A stretch of 7,045 nt of DNA from an uncultured Clostridium sp. (lineage in GTDB: Bacteria; Bacillota; Clostridia; Oscillospirales; Acutalibacteraceae). Shown piece by piece: positions 1-5,842 of the stretch (within the stretch, counting starts at the first letter, position 1; each line of letters opens with the position of its first letter). The translations under genes and the position numbers were made by a program. The DNA lies in NCBI GenBank assembly GCA_934717555.1, contig CAKUYY010000071.1:1-7045 (forward strand), read 5' to 3'. The notes below the pieces were generated by a model that ran no database searches, had not been told where the DNA came from, and saw only the letters and a program-made list of their open reading frames with translations.

Positions 1-12
1 TCAGATCCAGTC

Positions 13-18
13 TGTCAA
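13..18 (-). promoter_or_regulatory. -35 box of a probable second tandem leftward promoter (P2)
   Basis: A second perfect TTGACA on the minus strand lies 72 bp downstream of the P1 box, with A-tracts upstream (rc of 20-40). The matching -10 box would fall outside the window, so only half of this promoter can be seen. Tandem spacing of this kind is typical of rRNA operon P1/P2 promoters. Confidence 0.4.
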
Positions 19-60
19 GACTTTTCTCTGTTTTTTTCTCGTCTCTCGCGACGGCTTGAC

Positions 61-90
61 TATAATATCACACCTCCTCTCTCCTGTCAA
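61..90 (-). promoter_or_regulatory. Strong leftward sigma-A promoter (P1), stable-RNA type
   Basis: Read on the minus strand, a perfect -35 box TTGACA (90 to 85) is followed by a 17-nt spacer and a -10 box TATTAT (67 to 62). Upstream of the -35 box (91-118) lie A/T tracts like an UP element. The predicted start of transcription is near 55, just before a short GC-rich segment that can form a small CGTC/GACG stem. The arrangement matches strong rRNA or tRNA operon promoters of Clostridia. The gene served lies off the left edge, so its identity is inferred. Confidence 0.6.
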
Positions 91-172
91 CACTTTTCTT
101 CAACTTTTTTCAAAAAAAGAGAAAAATATTGTTTTTTCCCTATCTTATGGGCTTTTCCTCTCCTTTATATAG

Positions 173-201
173 TTGAAGTGCTTTTCTAACTTTGCTATAA
201 T
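173..201 (+). promoter_or_regulatory. metA promoter, extended -10 sigma-A type
   Basis: TTGAAG (173-178) and TATAAT (196-201) are separated by 17 nt, and a TG at 193-194 makes an extended -10 (TGCTATAAT). The predicted start is near 208, giving a leader of about 50 nt. That is too short for a SAM-I (S-box) riboswitch, so methionine control, if any, must act otherwise. The leader holds a small hairpin at 229-244 just before the Shine-Dalgarno sequence. Confidence 0.75.
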
Positions 202-257
202 GTCTTTATTCTATACATATATAAGGGAAGGAAAACTTTTTCCTGATGGAGGGTACT

Positions 258-1184
258 ATGCCGATTAAAATCCAGAACTCCTTGCCGGCTGCCAAGATAT
301 TGGAATCGGAAAACATTTTTGTGATGACCGAAGAACGGGCTGTGACACAGGATATCCGACCTCTGAAAATCATCATATTGAATCTTATGCCTACCAAAAT
401 AGAGACAGAGACACAGCTATTACGTCTTTTAGGCAACACTCCTTTACAGGTAGACATCGAACTGTTACAAACAGTAACCCATGTTTCCAAAAATACTTCT
501 CATACGCATTTGACCACTTTTTACCGTACTTTTGATGAAATCAAAGACCAAAAATATGATGGGATGATTATCACGGGCGCCCCTGTGGAATTACTAGATT
601 ATGAAGAAGTAGACTATTGGGACGAGTTATGCGAAATTATGGACTGGAGCAAACGCAACGTTTATTCTACCCTGCATATCTGTTGGGGAGCGCAGGCTGC
701 TTTATATTATCATTATGGAATTCCGAAATACCTGTTACCGGAAAAATTGACCGGTGTTTTCCGTCACCGTATTCTTGATGTCTTTCATCCTCTCATGCGG
801 GGATTTGATGACCGTTTTCTGATTCCCCATTCCCGCCATACGGAGGTCCGGCGGGAGGATATTCAAAAACATGAGGATTTGATTATTCTGGCCACCTCCA
901 GGGCCGCCGGCGTTTCCATTGTAGCAAATAAGAGCGGCCGTCAGTTCTTTGTCACTGGGCACGCGGAATACGACCGCAATACTTTGGCCAATGAATATTT
1001 TCGGGATGTCAATAAGGGTTTGCATCCCCAAGTGCCGCAAAATTACTTTCCGGGAAACGATCCCGCCGCATTGCCCCCTCTCACCTGGCGCAGCCATGCC
1101 AATCTGCTTTATACCAATTGGCTCAATTATTATGTTTACCAGCAAACTCCCTATGATTTGAAGAATCTGAAAGATTTTGATTGA
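258..1184 (+). CDS. metAA: Homoserine O-acetyltransferase (MetA/MetAA family)
   Basis: This cytoplasmic enzyme acylates the hydroxyl of homoserine, the committed step of methionine synthesis, giving the substrate for sulfhydrylation or cystathionine formation. The 308-residue protein matches the MetA family end to end, from MPIKIQNSLPAAKILESEN to the C-terminal NWLNYYVYQQTPYDL. The catalytic triad is visible as Cys142 (HICWG), His235 and Glu237 (GHAEY). Residue 111 is Glu (APVELLDYEE). In this family Glu111 goes with acetyl-CoA use and Gly111 with succinyl-CoA, so acetyltransferase is preferred although such genes are often labelled O-succinyltransferase. The start at 258 is chosen because GGAGGG (248-253) lies 4 nt upstream and it gives the canonical MPI N-terminus; an in-frame ATG at 246 overlaps that ribosome site. 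It is probably co-transcribed with the gene 13 bp downstream. Confidence 0.95.
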   Translation: MPIKIQNSLPAAKILESENIFVMTEERAVTQDIRPLKIIILNLMPTKIETETQLLRLLGNTPLQVDIELLQTVTHVSKNTSHTHLTTFYRTFDEIKDQKYDGMIITGAPVELLDYEEVDYWDELCEIMDWSKRNVYSTLHICWGAQAALYYHYGIPKYLLPEKLTGVFRHRILDVFHPLMRGFDDRFLIPHSRHTEVRREDIQKHEDLIILATSRAAGVSIVANKSGRQFFVTGHAEYDRNTLANEYFRDVNKGLHPQVPQNYFPGNDPAALPPLTWRSHANLLYTNWLNYYVYQQTPYDLKNLKDFD

Positions 1185-1197
1185 GGAACGGTGTCAT

Positions 1198-2646
1198 ATG
1201 AAAAAATTTAGATTAGCGCAAGTAGGGGCCTTTGACTTTGAAAATTACGGGGATCTTCTATTCCCCTTTGTATTAGAGGAACAATTAAAACATTTCTTGG
1301 AGATTGAGGAAATCGTTCTTTTCGCTCCTTTGGGCGGTCCCATGCCTTTTGAGGAAGGGCGTACTGTCTATCCAGTAGAAAAATTGGAAGAGCTTCACCA
1401 GGAGAAGCCTTTTGACGCCATCATTGTGGGTGGTGGAGATTTGGTACATTTTGTTAAAATACAAGTCATTATGCCAAATATATCCAAGGAAAAAGTGGTC
1501 TATTGTCCTTATCATTTATGGTCATCCTGTTCTATCTTTGCGGCAAAGTACAATCTTCCCCTTATTTGGAACGCGCCTGGAGTCCCCTTCCCTTTCTCCA
1601 AACAGCAGGAGCCTTTCATCAAATCTTTGACCAGCGCCGTTGATTATGTTTCTGTCCGTGATTCTGTGTCCAAAGATAATTTGCAACCAGCTTGCGAGCA
1701 GACAGTACAGGTAGTGCCTGATACGGTTTGCTCTATCTCCTCTCTGATTCCCCGGGAACAGCTCTCTTCCTATTACCATAGGGTCTGCCAGCGTTTTGGT
1801 TTTTCCCCTGAAGAAAAATATATGGTATTCCAAGCTTCTGTCATGATTACAGAAGAAGAGGCCAAGATCTGCGCGGAAACTTTGATGGAGATCAAAAAGA
1901 ATTTTGGATTACAGATCCGTCTACTTCCCATTGGATATGCGTTGGACGATATAAAAGGGTTATCCGATATAGAAAAACTGTATCCTGAGGAGTTCTCCCT
2001 GATGAGAGAAAAATTAACCCCCATGGAGACTTTGAGCGTGATTGTCCATAGCCAAGGTTATATGGGATCCAGCCTCCACGGATGTATTACCGCCAACAGT
2101 TATGGTGTGGGAGCCGTTGTGTTTAATAATGTGCATCTGAATAAAATTCCCGGATATTTAGAACTCACTGGACAAAAACAAAATCTTGTGGATCATGCAG
2201 AGGATCTCTACGATGCTTTCAAAAAAATGATGGGACAAAACATTTCTTTTCAAAAAGACTTGTGCTCTAAAATTGAAACACATTTTCAGAAAATCTCCCA
2301 TTTGATTCAACAGGGATCCCATCCAAAGAATATATCCCCTGTCTCCATAAATACAATGGATATTCTAGTCGATTCGTGGCAGGAAAATAGCCGGATATCC
2401 CAGGAAATGCAGACGGCCCAAACTATTTTTTCCCAGCAATTGGAATCCGAACGCGCTATCCATAGGGAATTAGATCAAAAAATAGCCTGCCTGCAGCAAT
2501 CCCAGCAACAGTTGAGTGCTGAATTACAGATCTGTAAACAGCAACGGAATTATTTTGAACAGGCCCTACAGGAAATGCAAGGCTCGATTTTTTGGCGTAT
2601 CACCAAACCGGTACGGACATTATTGGATCACCTAAAGCATAAATAA
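1198..2646 (+). CDS. Polysaccharide pyruvyl transferase family protein with C-terminal coiled coil
   Basis: The family (Pfam PF04230, including CsaB and WcaK) transfers pyruvate from phosphoenolpyruvate to sugars of cell-surface polysaccharides as ketals; the acceptor here is unknown. Of 482 residues, about 1-335 form the catalytic domain. Visible signatures are GAFDFENYGDLLFP (10-23), DAIIVGGGDL (73-82), VSVRDSVS (151-158), VPDTV (173-177) and the hallmark SSLHGCITA (291-299). Residues about 385-460 are rich in Q, E and heptad-like hydrophobics and probably form a coiled coil. The protein ends with GSIFWRITKPVR, a tail seen in several bacterial polysaccharide glycosyltransferases. No signal peptide or membrane span is seen. 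ATG 1198 is preferred over TTG 1177, which would overlap the metA stop; GAGG lies 11 nt upstream. The gene is shorter on GC than the spoIIA operon by eye. The family call is firm; substrate and pathway are open. Confidence 0.85.
   Translation: MKKFRLAQVGAFDFENYGDLLFPFVLEEQLKHFLEIEEIVLFAPLGGPMPFEEGRTVYPVEKLEELHQEKPFDAIIVGGGDLVHFVKIQVIMPNISKEKVVYCPYHLWSSCSIFAAKYNLPLIWNAPGVPFPFSKQQEPFIKSLTSAVDYVSVRDSVSKDNLQPACEQTVQVVPDTVCSISSLIPREQLSSYYHRVCQRFGFSPEEKYMVFQASVMITEEEAKICAETLMEIKKNFGLQIRLLPIGYALDDIKGLSDIEKLYPEEFSLMREKLTPMETLSVIVHSQGYMGSSLHGCITANSYGVGAVVFNNVHLNKIPGYLELTGQKQNLVDHAEDLYDAFKKMMGQNISFQKDLCSKIETHFQKISHLIQQGSHPKNISPVSINTMDILVDSWQENSRISQEMQTAQTIFSQQLESERAIHRELDQKIACLQQSQQQLSAELQICKQQRNYFEQALQEMQGSIFWRITKPVRTLLDHLKHK
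2385..2580 (+). other. Predicted coiled-coil region of the pyruvyl transferase
   Basis: Residues about 397-460 are dominated by Gln, Glu, Ser and Lys with regularly placed Ile, Leu and Phe and no Pro or Gly until the end. That is the look of an extended helix that could self-associate or dock on partner enzymes. It is a by-eye call, not a computed one. Confidence 0.6.
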
Positions 2647-2653
2647 AGAGAAC

Positions 2654-2691
2654 AAAGAAGGGACTGCCACTAGTGTGGCAGTCCCTTCTTT
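2654..2691. terminator. Strong hairpin terminator, probably bidirectional
   Basis: A perfect 17-bp stem (2654-2670 with 2675-2691) encloses a TAGT loop, beginning 7 nt after the stop codon at 2646. On the plus strand the stem runs into CTTCTTTTA. On the minus strand it is followed by TTTGTTCTCTTTATTT-like sequence, so it can also stop transcripts of the convergent sigF gene. The 96 bp between the hairpin and sigF is AT-rich and shows no better terminator and no gene. Confidence 0.9.
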
Positions 2692-2787
2692 TATGAAAAA
2701 TAATTTTTAGCCATTCAATATTATATTATATGATTTGCTTTCTTAAAAGTTCTCTTATAATCCCTTGAGAAAATCTTAAAAATATTC

Positions 2788-3444
2788 CTACCCCGTCAGC
2801 TTTCCTCTCAATTCCTGAAGGATTTTCTTTTCCCGGCGGGACACCTGTACTTGGGTCATGCCCAATGCCTCCGCGGTCTTACTTTGGGTCAGGCTTTTAA
2901 AGAAACGCAGGATGATCAGGGAACGGTCACGGGGCGCCAGTTCCCCAACAATCTGTTTTAGCGCCAGCAACTCCGATATTTTTTCTTCCGGCGCCTCTAT
3001 GGGGATATCCAGCTGGCCTCCCCCGTTTTCTTCATCAGCGGTAAGTGAGAGCGGGGCAATAGACGCATTGAGCGCTTGAGCCGCTTCCGCGGTTTCTACG
3101 CCTAATGCCTGGGCTAATTCCCCAATGGTGGGTTCCCTGCCTTCTCTTGCGGAAAACGCGGAGCATTCCCGGGCTGCCTTCATGGACAATTCCTTCAGGG
3201 AACGACCTACCTTGACCGTTCCGCCATCCCGGAAGAGCCTCCTCATTTCTCCCAGGATGACCGGGACCGCATAGGTGGAAAAACGAACCCCGCGGGTTTC
3301 ATCAAAGGCGTCCACCGCTTTGACGAGCCCTAAGCATCCCGCTTGGAATAGGTCATCGTATTCCATACCACGCCCTCGGAACCGTTTCGCACAGGCATGA
3401 ACCAGACCGATATTCTCACTGACCGCCTGTTCTCGCCTATCCAT
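2788..3444 (-). CDS. sigF: RNA polymerase sporulation sigma factor SigF (SpoIIAC)
   Basis: SigF directs RNA polymerase to early forespore genes after asymmetric division. The 218-residue protein shows region 2 (DDLFQAGCLGLVKA, 30-43; RFSTYAVPVILGEMRRLFRDG, 54-74), a SigF-like DGGTVKVGRSLKEL segment (73-86) where SigG differs, region 3 (about 87-150), and a region 4 helix-turn-helix (QSKTAEALGMTQVQVSRREKK, 187-207). It is third in the spoIIA operon and overlaps the end of spoIIAB by 8 nt, so translational coupling is likely; no good Shine-Dalgarno site is seen. Compared with the roughly 255 residues of the Bacillus protein, about 35 N-terminal residues are missing. Reading upstream in frame there is a stop at 3513-3511 and no start codon before ATG 3444, so the short form is real in this sequence. 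No spoVA gene follows. Confidence 0.95.
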   Translation of the reverse strand: MDRREQAVSENIGLVHACAKRFRGRGMEYDDLFQAGCLGLVKAVDAFDETRGVRFSTYAVPVILGEMRRLFRDGGTVKVGRSLKELSMKAARECSAFSAREGREPTIGELAQALGVETAEAAQALNASIAPLSLTADEENGGGQLDIPIEAPEEKISELLALKQIVGELAPRDRSLIILRFFKSLTQSKTAEALGMTQVQVSRREKKILQELRGKLTG

Positions 3445-3880
3445 TTCGGACTGGACGGCGGATGATGTTTTTTTCCATGATAACCGTCGTCCCGTTGCCG
3501 GCTCGGGATTTTACTTTGAGTTTATCCATAAAACTCTGCATCACAGCAAATCCTAATCCCGCACGTTCTTCTCCCGCTGTAGTAAATAGAGGTTCCATCG
3601 CTTGTGGAATATCTTCAATCCCACATCCCTTGTCCCGTATTTGGATCACTATTTTCCCATTTTCAAATATTTTTACGGTTATGTAGATTGTTCCCAACCC
3701 GTCCCGATAGGCATGTACAATGCAGTTTGTCACTGCCTCGGATACCGCCGTTTTGATGTCTGCCAACTCATCAATGGTGGGGTCCAGCTGGGAGACAAAC
3801 GCCGCCACGGTTGCCCGGGCAAAGCTTTCGTTGGAAGATCTGCTCAAAAAAGAAATTTTCATCTCATTGCTGGGTTTCAT
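3437..3880 (-). CDS. spoIIAB: Anti-sigma F factor and serine protein kinase SpoIIAB
   Basis: SpoIIAB binds SigF and keeps it inactive before septation, and phosphorylates SpoIIAA on serine using ATP. The 147 residues match the Bacillus protein (146) over their full length. The GHKL-type ATP site is intact: N-box with Glu48, Asn52 and His56 (SEAVTNCIVHAY), G1 box D83-K-G-C-G, and GLGF (108-111). Arg22 in NESFAR corresponds to the conserved Arg that contacts SigF in Bacillus. The ATG overlaps the spoIIAA stop as ATGA, a 4-nt overlap implying coupled translation and near-fixed stoichiometry, which the partner-switch mechanism depends on. The last residues read through the sigF start. Confidence 0.97.
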   Translation of the reverse strand: MKPSNEMKISFLSRSSNESFARATVAAFVSQLDPTIDELADIKTAVSEAVTNCIVHAYRDGLGTIYITVKIFENGKIVIQIRDKGCGIEDIPQAMEPLFTTAGEERAGLGFAVMQSFMDKLKVKSRAGNGTTVIMEKNIIRRPVRNG

Positions 3881-4200
3881 GCCTTTTTCACATCCTTTTC
3901 TAATACTCCAAGCTTATCCAGTCCCGATAAGCGGATCACCCGGGCGATGTATTGGGGGACATGGATGACCCGCAGAACGCCTCCCAGCATTTGCATCAGT
4001 TTATAGCGCCCCATAATCAGGCCAATCCCCGAACTGTCCATAAATTCTACCTGTTGAAAATCCAGATTTAAAATACGGGGTTTGCATTCTTCCGCTTTTG
4101 CATCAATGCTTTCCCGGATTTCCTTTGCCGTGTGATGGTCGATGTCCCCGGATAACAATGCCGTCATCTGGGCGTCCTCTACCAGCAGTTCCACACCCAT
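3877..4200 (-). CDS. spoIIAA: Anti-sigma F factor antagonist SpoIIAA (STAS domain)
   Basis: Unphosphorylated SpoIIAA displaces SigF from SpoIIAB; the phosphorylated form is recycled by the SpoIIE phosphatase, which is not encoded here. The 107 residues form one STAS domain with GDIDHHTA (18-25) and the phosphorylation loop FMDSSGIG (53-60). By comparison with Bacillus Ser58 the phosphorylated residue is Ser56. It is somewhat shorter at the C-terminus than the Bacillus protein (117). AGGAG (4217 to 4213) lies 12 nt before ATG 4200, a rather long spacing. It is the first gene of the spoIIA operon, separated from folC upstream by a terminator. Confidence 0.96.
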   Translation of the reverse strand: MGVELLVEDAQMTALLSGDIDHHTAKEIRESIDAKAEECKPRILNLDFQQVEFMDSSGIGLIMGRYKLMQMLGGVLRVIHVPQYIARVIRLSGLDKLGVLEKDVKKA

Positions 4201-4220
4201 TTCACATTACAACTCCTATC

Positions 4221-4247
4221 TTATTTGGTTTTTTATGGGATTCCTTC
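4221..4247 (-). promoter_or_regulatory. Candidate sigma-H promoter of the spoIIA operon
   Basis: On the minus strand AAGGAATC (4247 to 4240) resembles the sigma-H -35 element, and CCAAATAAG (from 4228) stands where the GAAT-type -10 element would be, about 11 nt away. spoIIA is a known sigma-H target in Bacillus and Clostridium. The -10 match is imperfect, and the implied start would sit right at the Shine-Dalgarno sequence, so this is a weak call. No clear Spo0A box was recognised. Confidence 0.3.
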
Positions 4248-4295
4248 AACGATATAGGTTATCCAAATCCATTTGATTTATGTGGAAAAGGCCAT

Positions 4296-4350
4296 AAAAA
4301 AACAGGAACCACCCTTCTTCCTTAGAATAAAGGATGGCTCCTGTTTTTTT
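4296..4350 (-). terminator. folC terminator, minus-strand specific
   Basis: In minus-strand RNA a stem of about 15 bp forms between 4344-4330 and 4316-4302, with two G-U wobbles, a loop of about 13 nt and a following U7 run (4302 to 4296). In plus-strand RNA the wobbles become A-C mismatches, so the element is tuned to the minus strand. It lies about 30 nt after the folC stop and separates folC from the spoIIA operon. Confidence 0.85.
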
Positions 4351-4376
4351 TCGGGAATCCTGTTGTCGGAACCCAA

Positions 4377-5672
4377 CTAGTTTTGACAGGAAGATAATAT
4401 ACGCTGTACAATGGGGCGCATTTCTCCCGCCAAGAAAAAAGAACCGCAGATCAAAACAGCTCCTTCTCTCCCCGCAGAATCCCACGCTTTTCGGAATGCC
4501 TGTTCCCTGTCGTGCATCGCTTCCACCTGCGGGCAAAATTCAGAAGCGATCTCGGCCAGCTGTTCACTGGTGAGGGACCGTGGATTTTCCGGCTGCAATG
4601 TGATAATCTGCGCGCACAAAGGGGCGATCTGGGACAATGCGGAATGGATGTCCTTATCCGCCATCATTCCCATGATAGCCACGATCTTTTTCCCGGAAAG
4701 GTACTTCCTGATCACTTCTGCGAGGGCCGCGGCCCCTTCCGGATTATGCCCTCCATCCAGTAAAACTACGGGGGAATGGGACAAAATCTCCATACGCGCT
4801 GGAATATTCGCTTTTTCAAAGCCATTTTGTAAAGCCTGATCGGAAATCTGGATGCCTTTCTCCCGCAATACTTCCACAGCGCGCAAGACAGTAGCGGCAT
4901 TTTTGATTTGATGCACCCCTAAAAACGGCAAAGTCAGCATAAGTCCCCGATACTCCAGTGCAGAACCCGACAGGCTGGATGATCGGCAGGTTACCATGGA
5001 AGGATCCGCAAAATACAGCCGATTTTCTCTCCCTTTGGCTGCCTGCTTGAGGACAGAAACCGCCGCCGGATCGCTCTGAGGATAAGCTACTGTTGTTCCC
5101 CCCTGTTTGATAATCCCTGCTTTCTCAAAGGCGATTTGCTGGATGGTATCCCCTAAAATAGCTGTATGGTCCAAAGAAATGGAACAAATCACCGCCAGAA
5201 GGGGGCAGGGAATCACATTGGTCGCGTCAAAACGACCTCCCAGACCAACCTCCAGTACCACCATATCGCAGTGTTCCCTCGAAAACCAGACCAAGGCCAG
5301 AGCCGTAATCACCTCAAATTCCGTAATTACCTTTCCCTCAACCGCCATTTCTTCCACAACCGGAAGGATCTCATCAAAAAGGGCAGCCAGATCCTCCTGG
5401 GGGATCATCTTTCCATTGATTTGAAATCGTTCCCGAAATTCTGTTACATACGGGGAAGTAAACAATCCCATACGGTACCCCGCCTGCTGTAAAACAGAAG
5501 AAAGCAGCGTACAGGTAGTGCCCTTGCCATTTGTCCCCGCCACGTGGATAAAAGAAAGGGATTCCTGCGGGTCTCCCAACCGGTGCAGCAGTTCCTGAAT
5601 ACGCTCTAAGCCCGGCTTTATCCCAAACCGAAGCAGTGAATTGATCTTTTGTACCGCCTGTTCATAAGTCAT
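4377..5672 (-). CDS. folC: Bifunctional folylpolyglutamate synthase / dihydrofolate synthase FolC
   Basis: FolC is a cytoplasmic Mur-ligase-fold enzyme that adds glutamate to dihydropteroate and to reduced folates, using ATP. The 431 residues show the P-loop HVAGTNGKGTT (43-53), FTSPYVTEFRERF (71-83), EVGLGGRFDATN (141-152), SLDHTAILG (166-174) with FEKAGIIK (182-189, Lys184 at the position carbamylated in the family), RMEIL (293-297), LDGGHNPEGA (305-314) and a C-terminal ICGSFFLAGEM (408-418). Length and order are normal. ATG 5672 is supported by AGGAGG (5686 to 5681) at 8 nt. Dihydrofolate synthase activity cannot be told from polyglutamylation alone by eye. It is transcribed as a single gene, with its own terminator; its promoter in 5687-5842 was not recognised. 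Confidence 0.95.
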   Translation of the reverse strand: MTYEQAVQKINSLLRFGIKPGLERIQELLHRLGDPQESLSFIHVAGTNGKGTTCTLLSSVLQQAGYRMGLFTSPYVTEFRERFQINGKMIPQEDLAALFDEILPVVEEMAVEGKVITEFEVITALALVWFSREHCDMVVLEVGLGGRFDATNVIPCPLLAVICSISLDHTAILGDTIQQIAFEKAGIIKQGGTTVAYPQSDPAAVSVLKQAAKGRENRLYFADPSMVTCRSSSLSGSALEYRGLMLTLPFLGVHQIKNAATVLRAVEVLREKGIQISDQALQNGFEKANIPARMEILSHSPVVLLDGGHNPEGAAALAEVIRKYLSGKKIVAIMGMMADKDIHSALSQIAPLCAQIITLQPENPRSLTSEQLAEIASEFCPQVEAMHDREQAFRKAWDSAGREGAVLICGSFFLAGEMRPIVQRILSSCQN

Positions 5673-5743
5673 GGTCGGTTCCTCCTATCATTTCAAGCAG
5701 CTGACAGAACACAGGATATTCCCCTTTTCCATGCCTTCTGCGC

Positions 5744-5772
5744 TTGCTATCCCATCTTTTTTCTTTTATACT
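5744..5772 (+). promoter_or_regulatory. Sigma-A promoter for the glycosyltransferase gene
   Basis: TTGCTA (5744-5749) and TATACT (5767-5772) are spaced by 17 nt in the folC-glycosyltransferase divergent gap. The predicted start is near 5779 with a leader of about 65 nt. The leader contains CCGG at two places that could pair, but no recognised riboswitch. Confidence 0.6.
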
Positions 5773-5826
5773 AAACAGGAAAGGATACCGGGGTAAAAGG
5801 TCCGGCCTTCTTCCTATTTGTTTATA

Positions 5827-5833
5827 AAAGGAG
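5827..5833 (+). promoter_or_regulatory. Ribosome binding site fixing a TTG start
   Basis: AAAGGAG lies 9 nt before TTG 5843. The next in-frame ATG (5855) would be 21 nt away and would cut the conserved N-terminal strand, so this site decides for the TTG start. Confidence 0.75.
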
Positions 5834-5842
5834 CGAACTATA

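Larger units (their letters stand above)
12..99. repeat. Short direct repeat, units 12-27 and 84-99
   Basis: CTGTCAAGACTTTTCT at 12-27 and CTGTCAACACTTTTCT at 84-99 agree at 15 of 16 positions, offset by 72 bp. Each unit covers a minus-strand TTGACA box and its A-rich upstream flank. The repeat is best explained as duplicated promoter elements, not a mobile-element end. Confidence 0.6.

Noticed and set aside
1..67. Short minus-strand open frame ending in TGA at the left edge, behind a GGAGG
   Set aside because: There is no ATG, GTG or TTG at the right spacing, and the GGAGG lies in the promoter spacer upstream of the expected transcript start.
91..257. SAM (S-box) or other methionine riboswitch before metA
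   Set aside because: The promoter at 173-201 leaves only about 50 nt of leader and no S-box core sequence or anti-terminator was seen.
246..257. Earlier ATG for metA at 246
   Set aside because: It overlaps the ribosome site GGAGGG, and the canonical MPI N-terminus starts at 258.
735..1145. 136-residue minus-strand open frame inside metA
   Set aside because: It is a shadow of a full-length, well-conserved gene and its translation resembles no family.
1177..1197. TTG start for the pyruvyl transferase
   Set aside because: It would overlap the metA stop, has no ribosome site and adds seven residues not seen in the family; ATG 1198 fits better.
2740..2787. Separate sigF terminator just after its stop
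   Set aside because: Only a 5-bp TTCTC/GAGAA pairing with no U run; the 2654-2691 hairpin is far better.
2788..3444. SigG instead of SigF
   Set aside because: The spoIIAA-spoIIAB context and the DGGTVKV segment fit SigF; SigG has a different sequence there.
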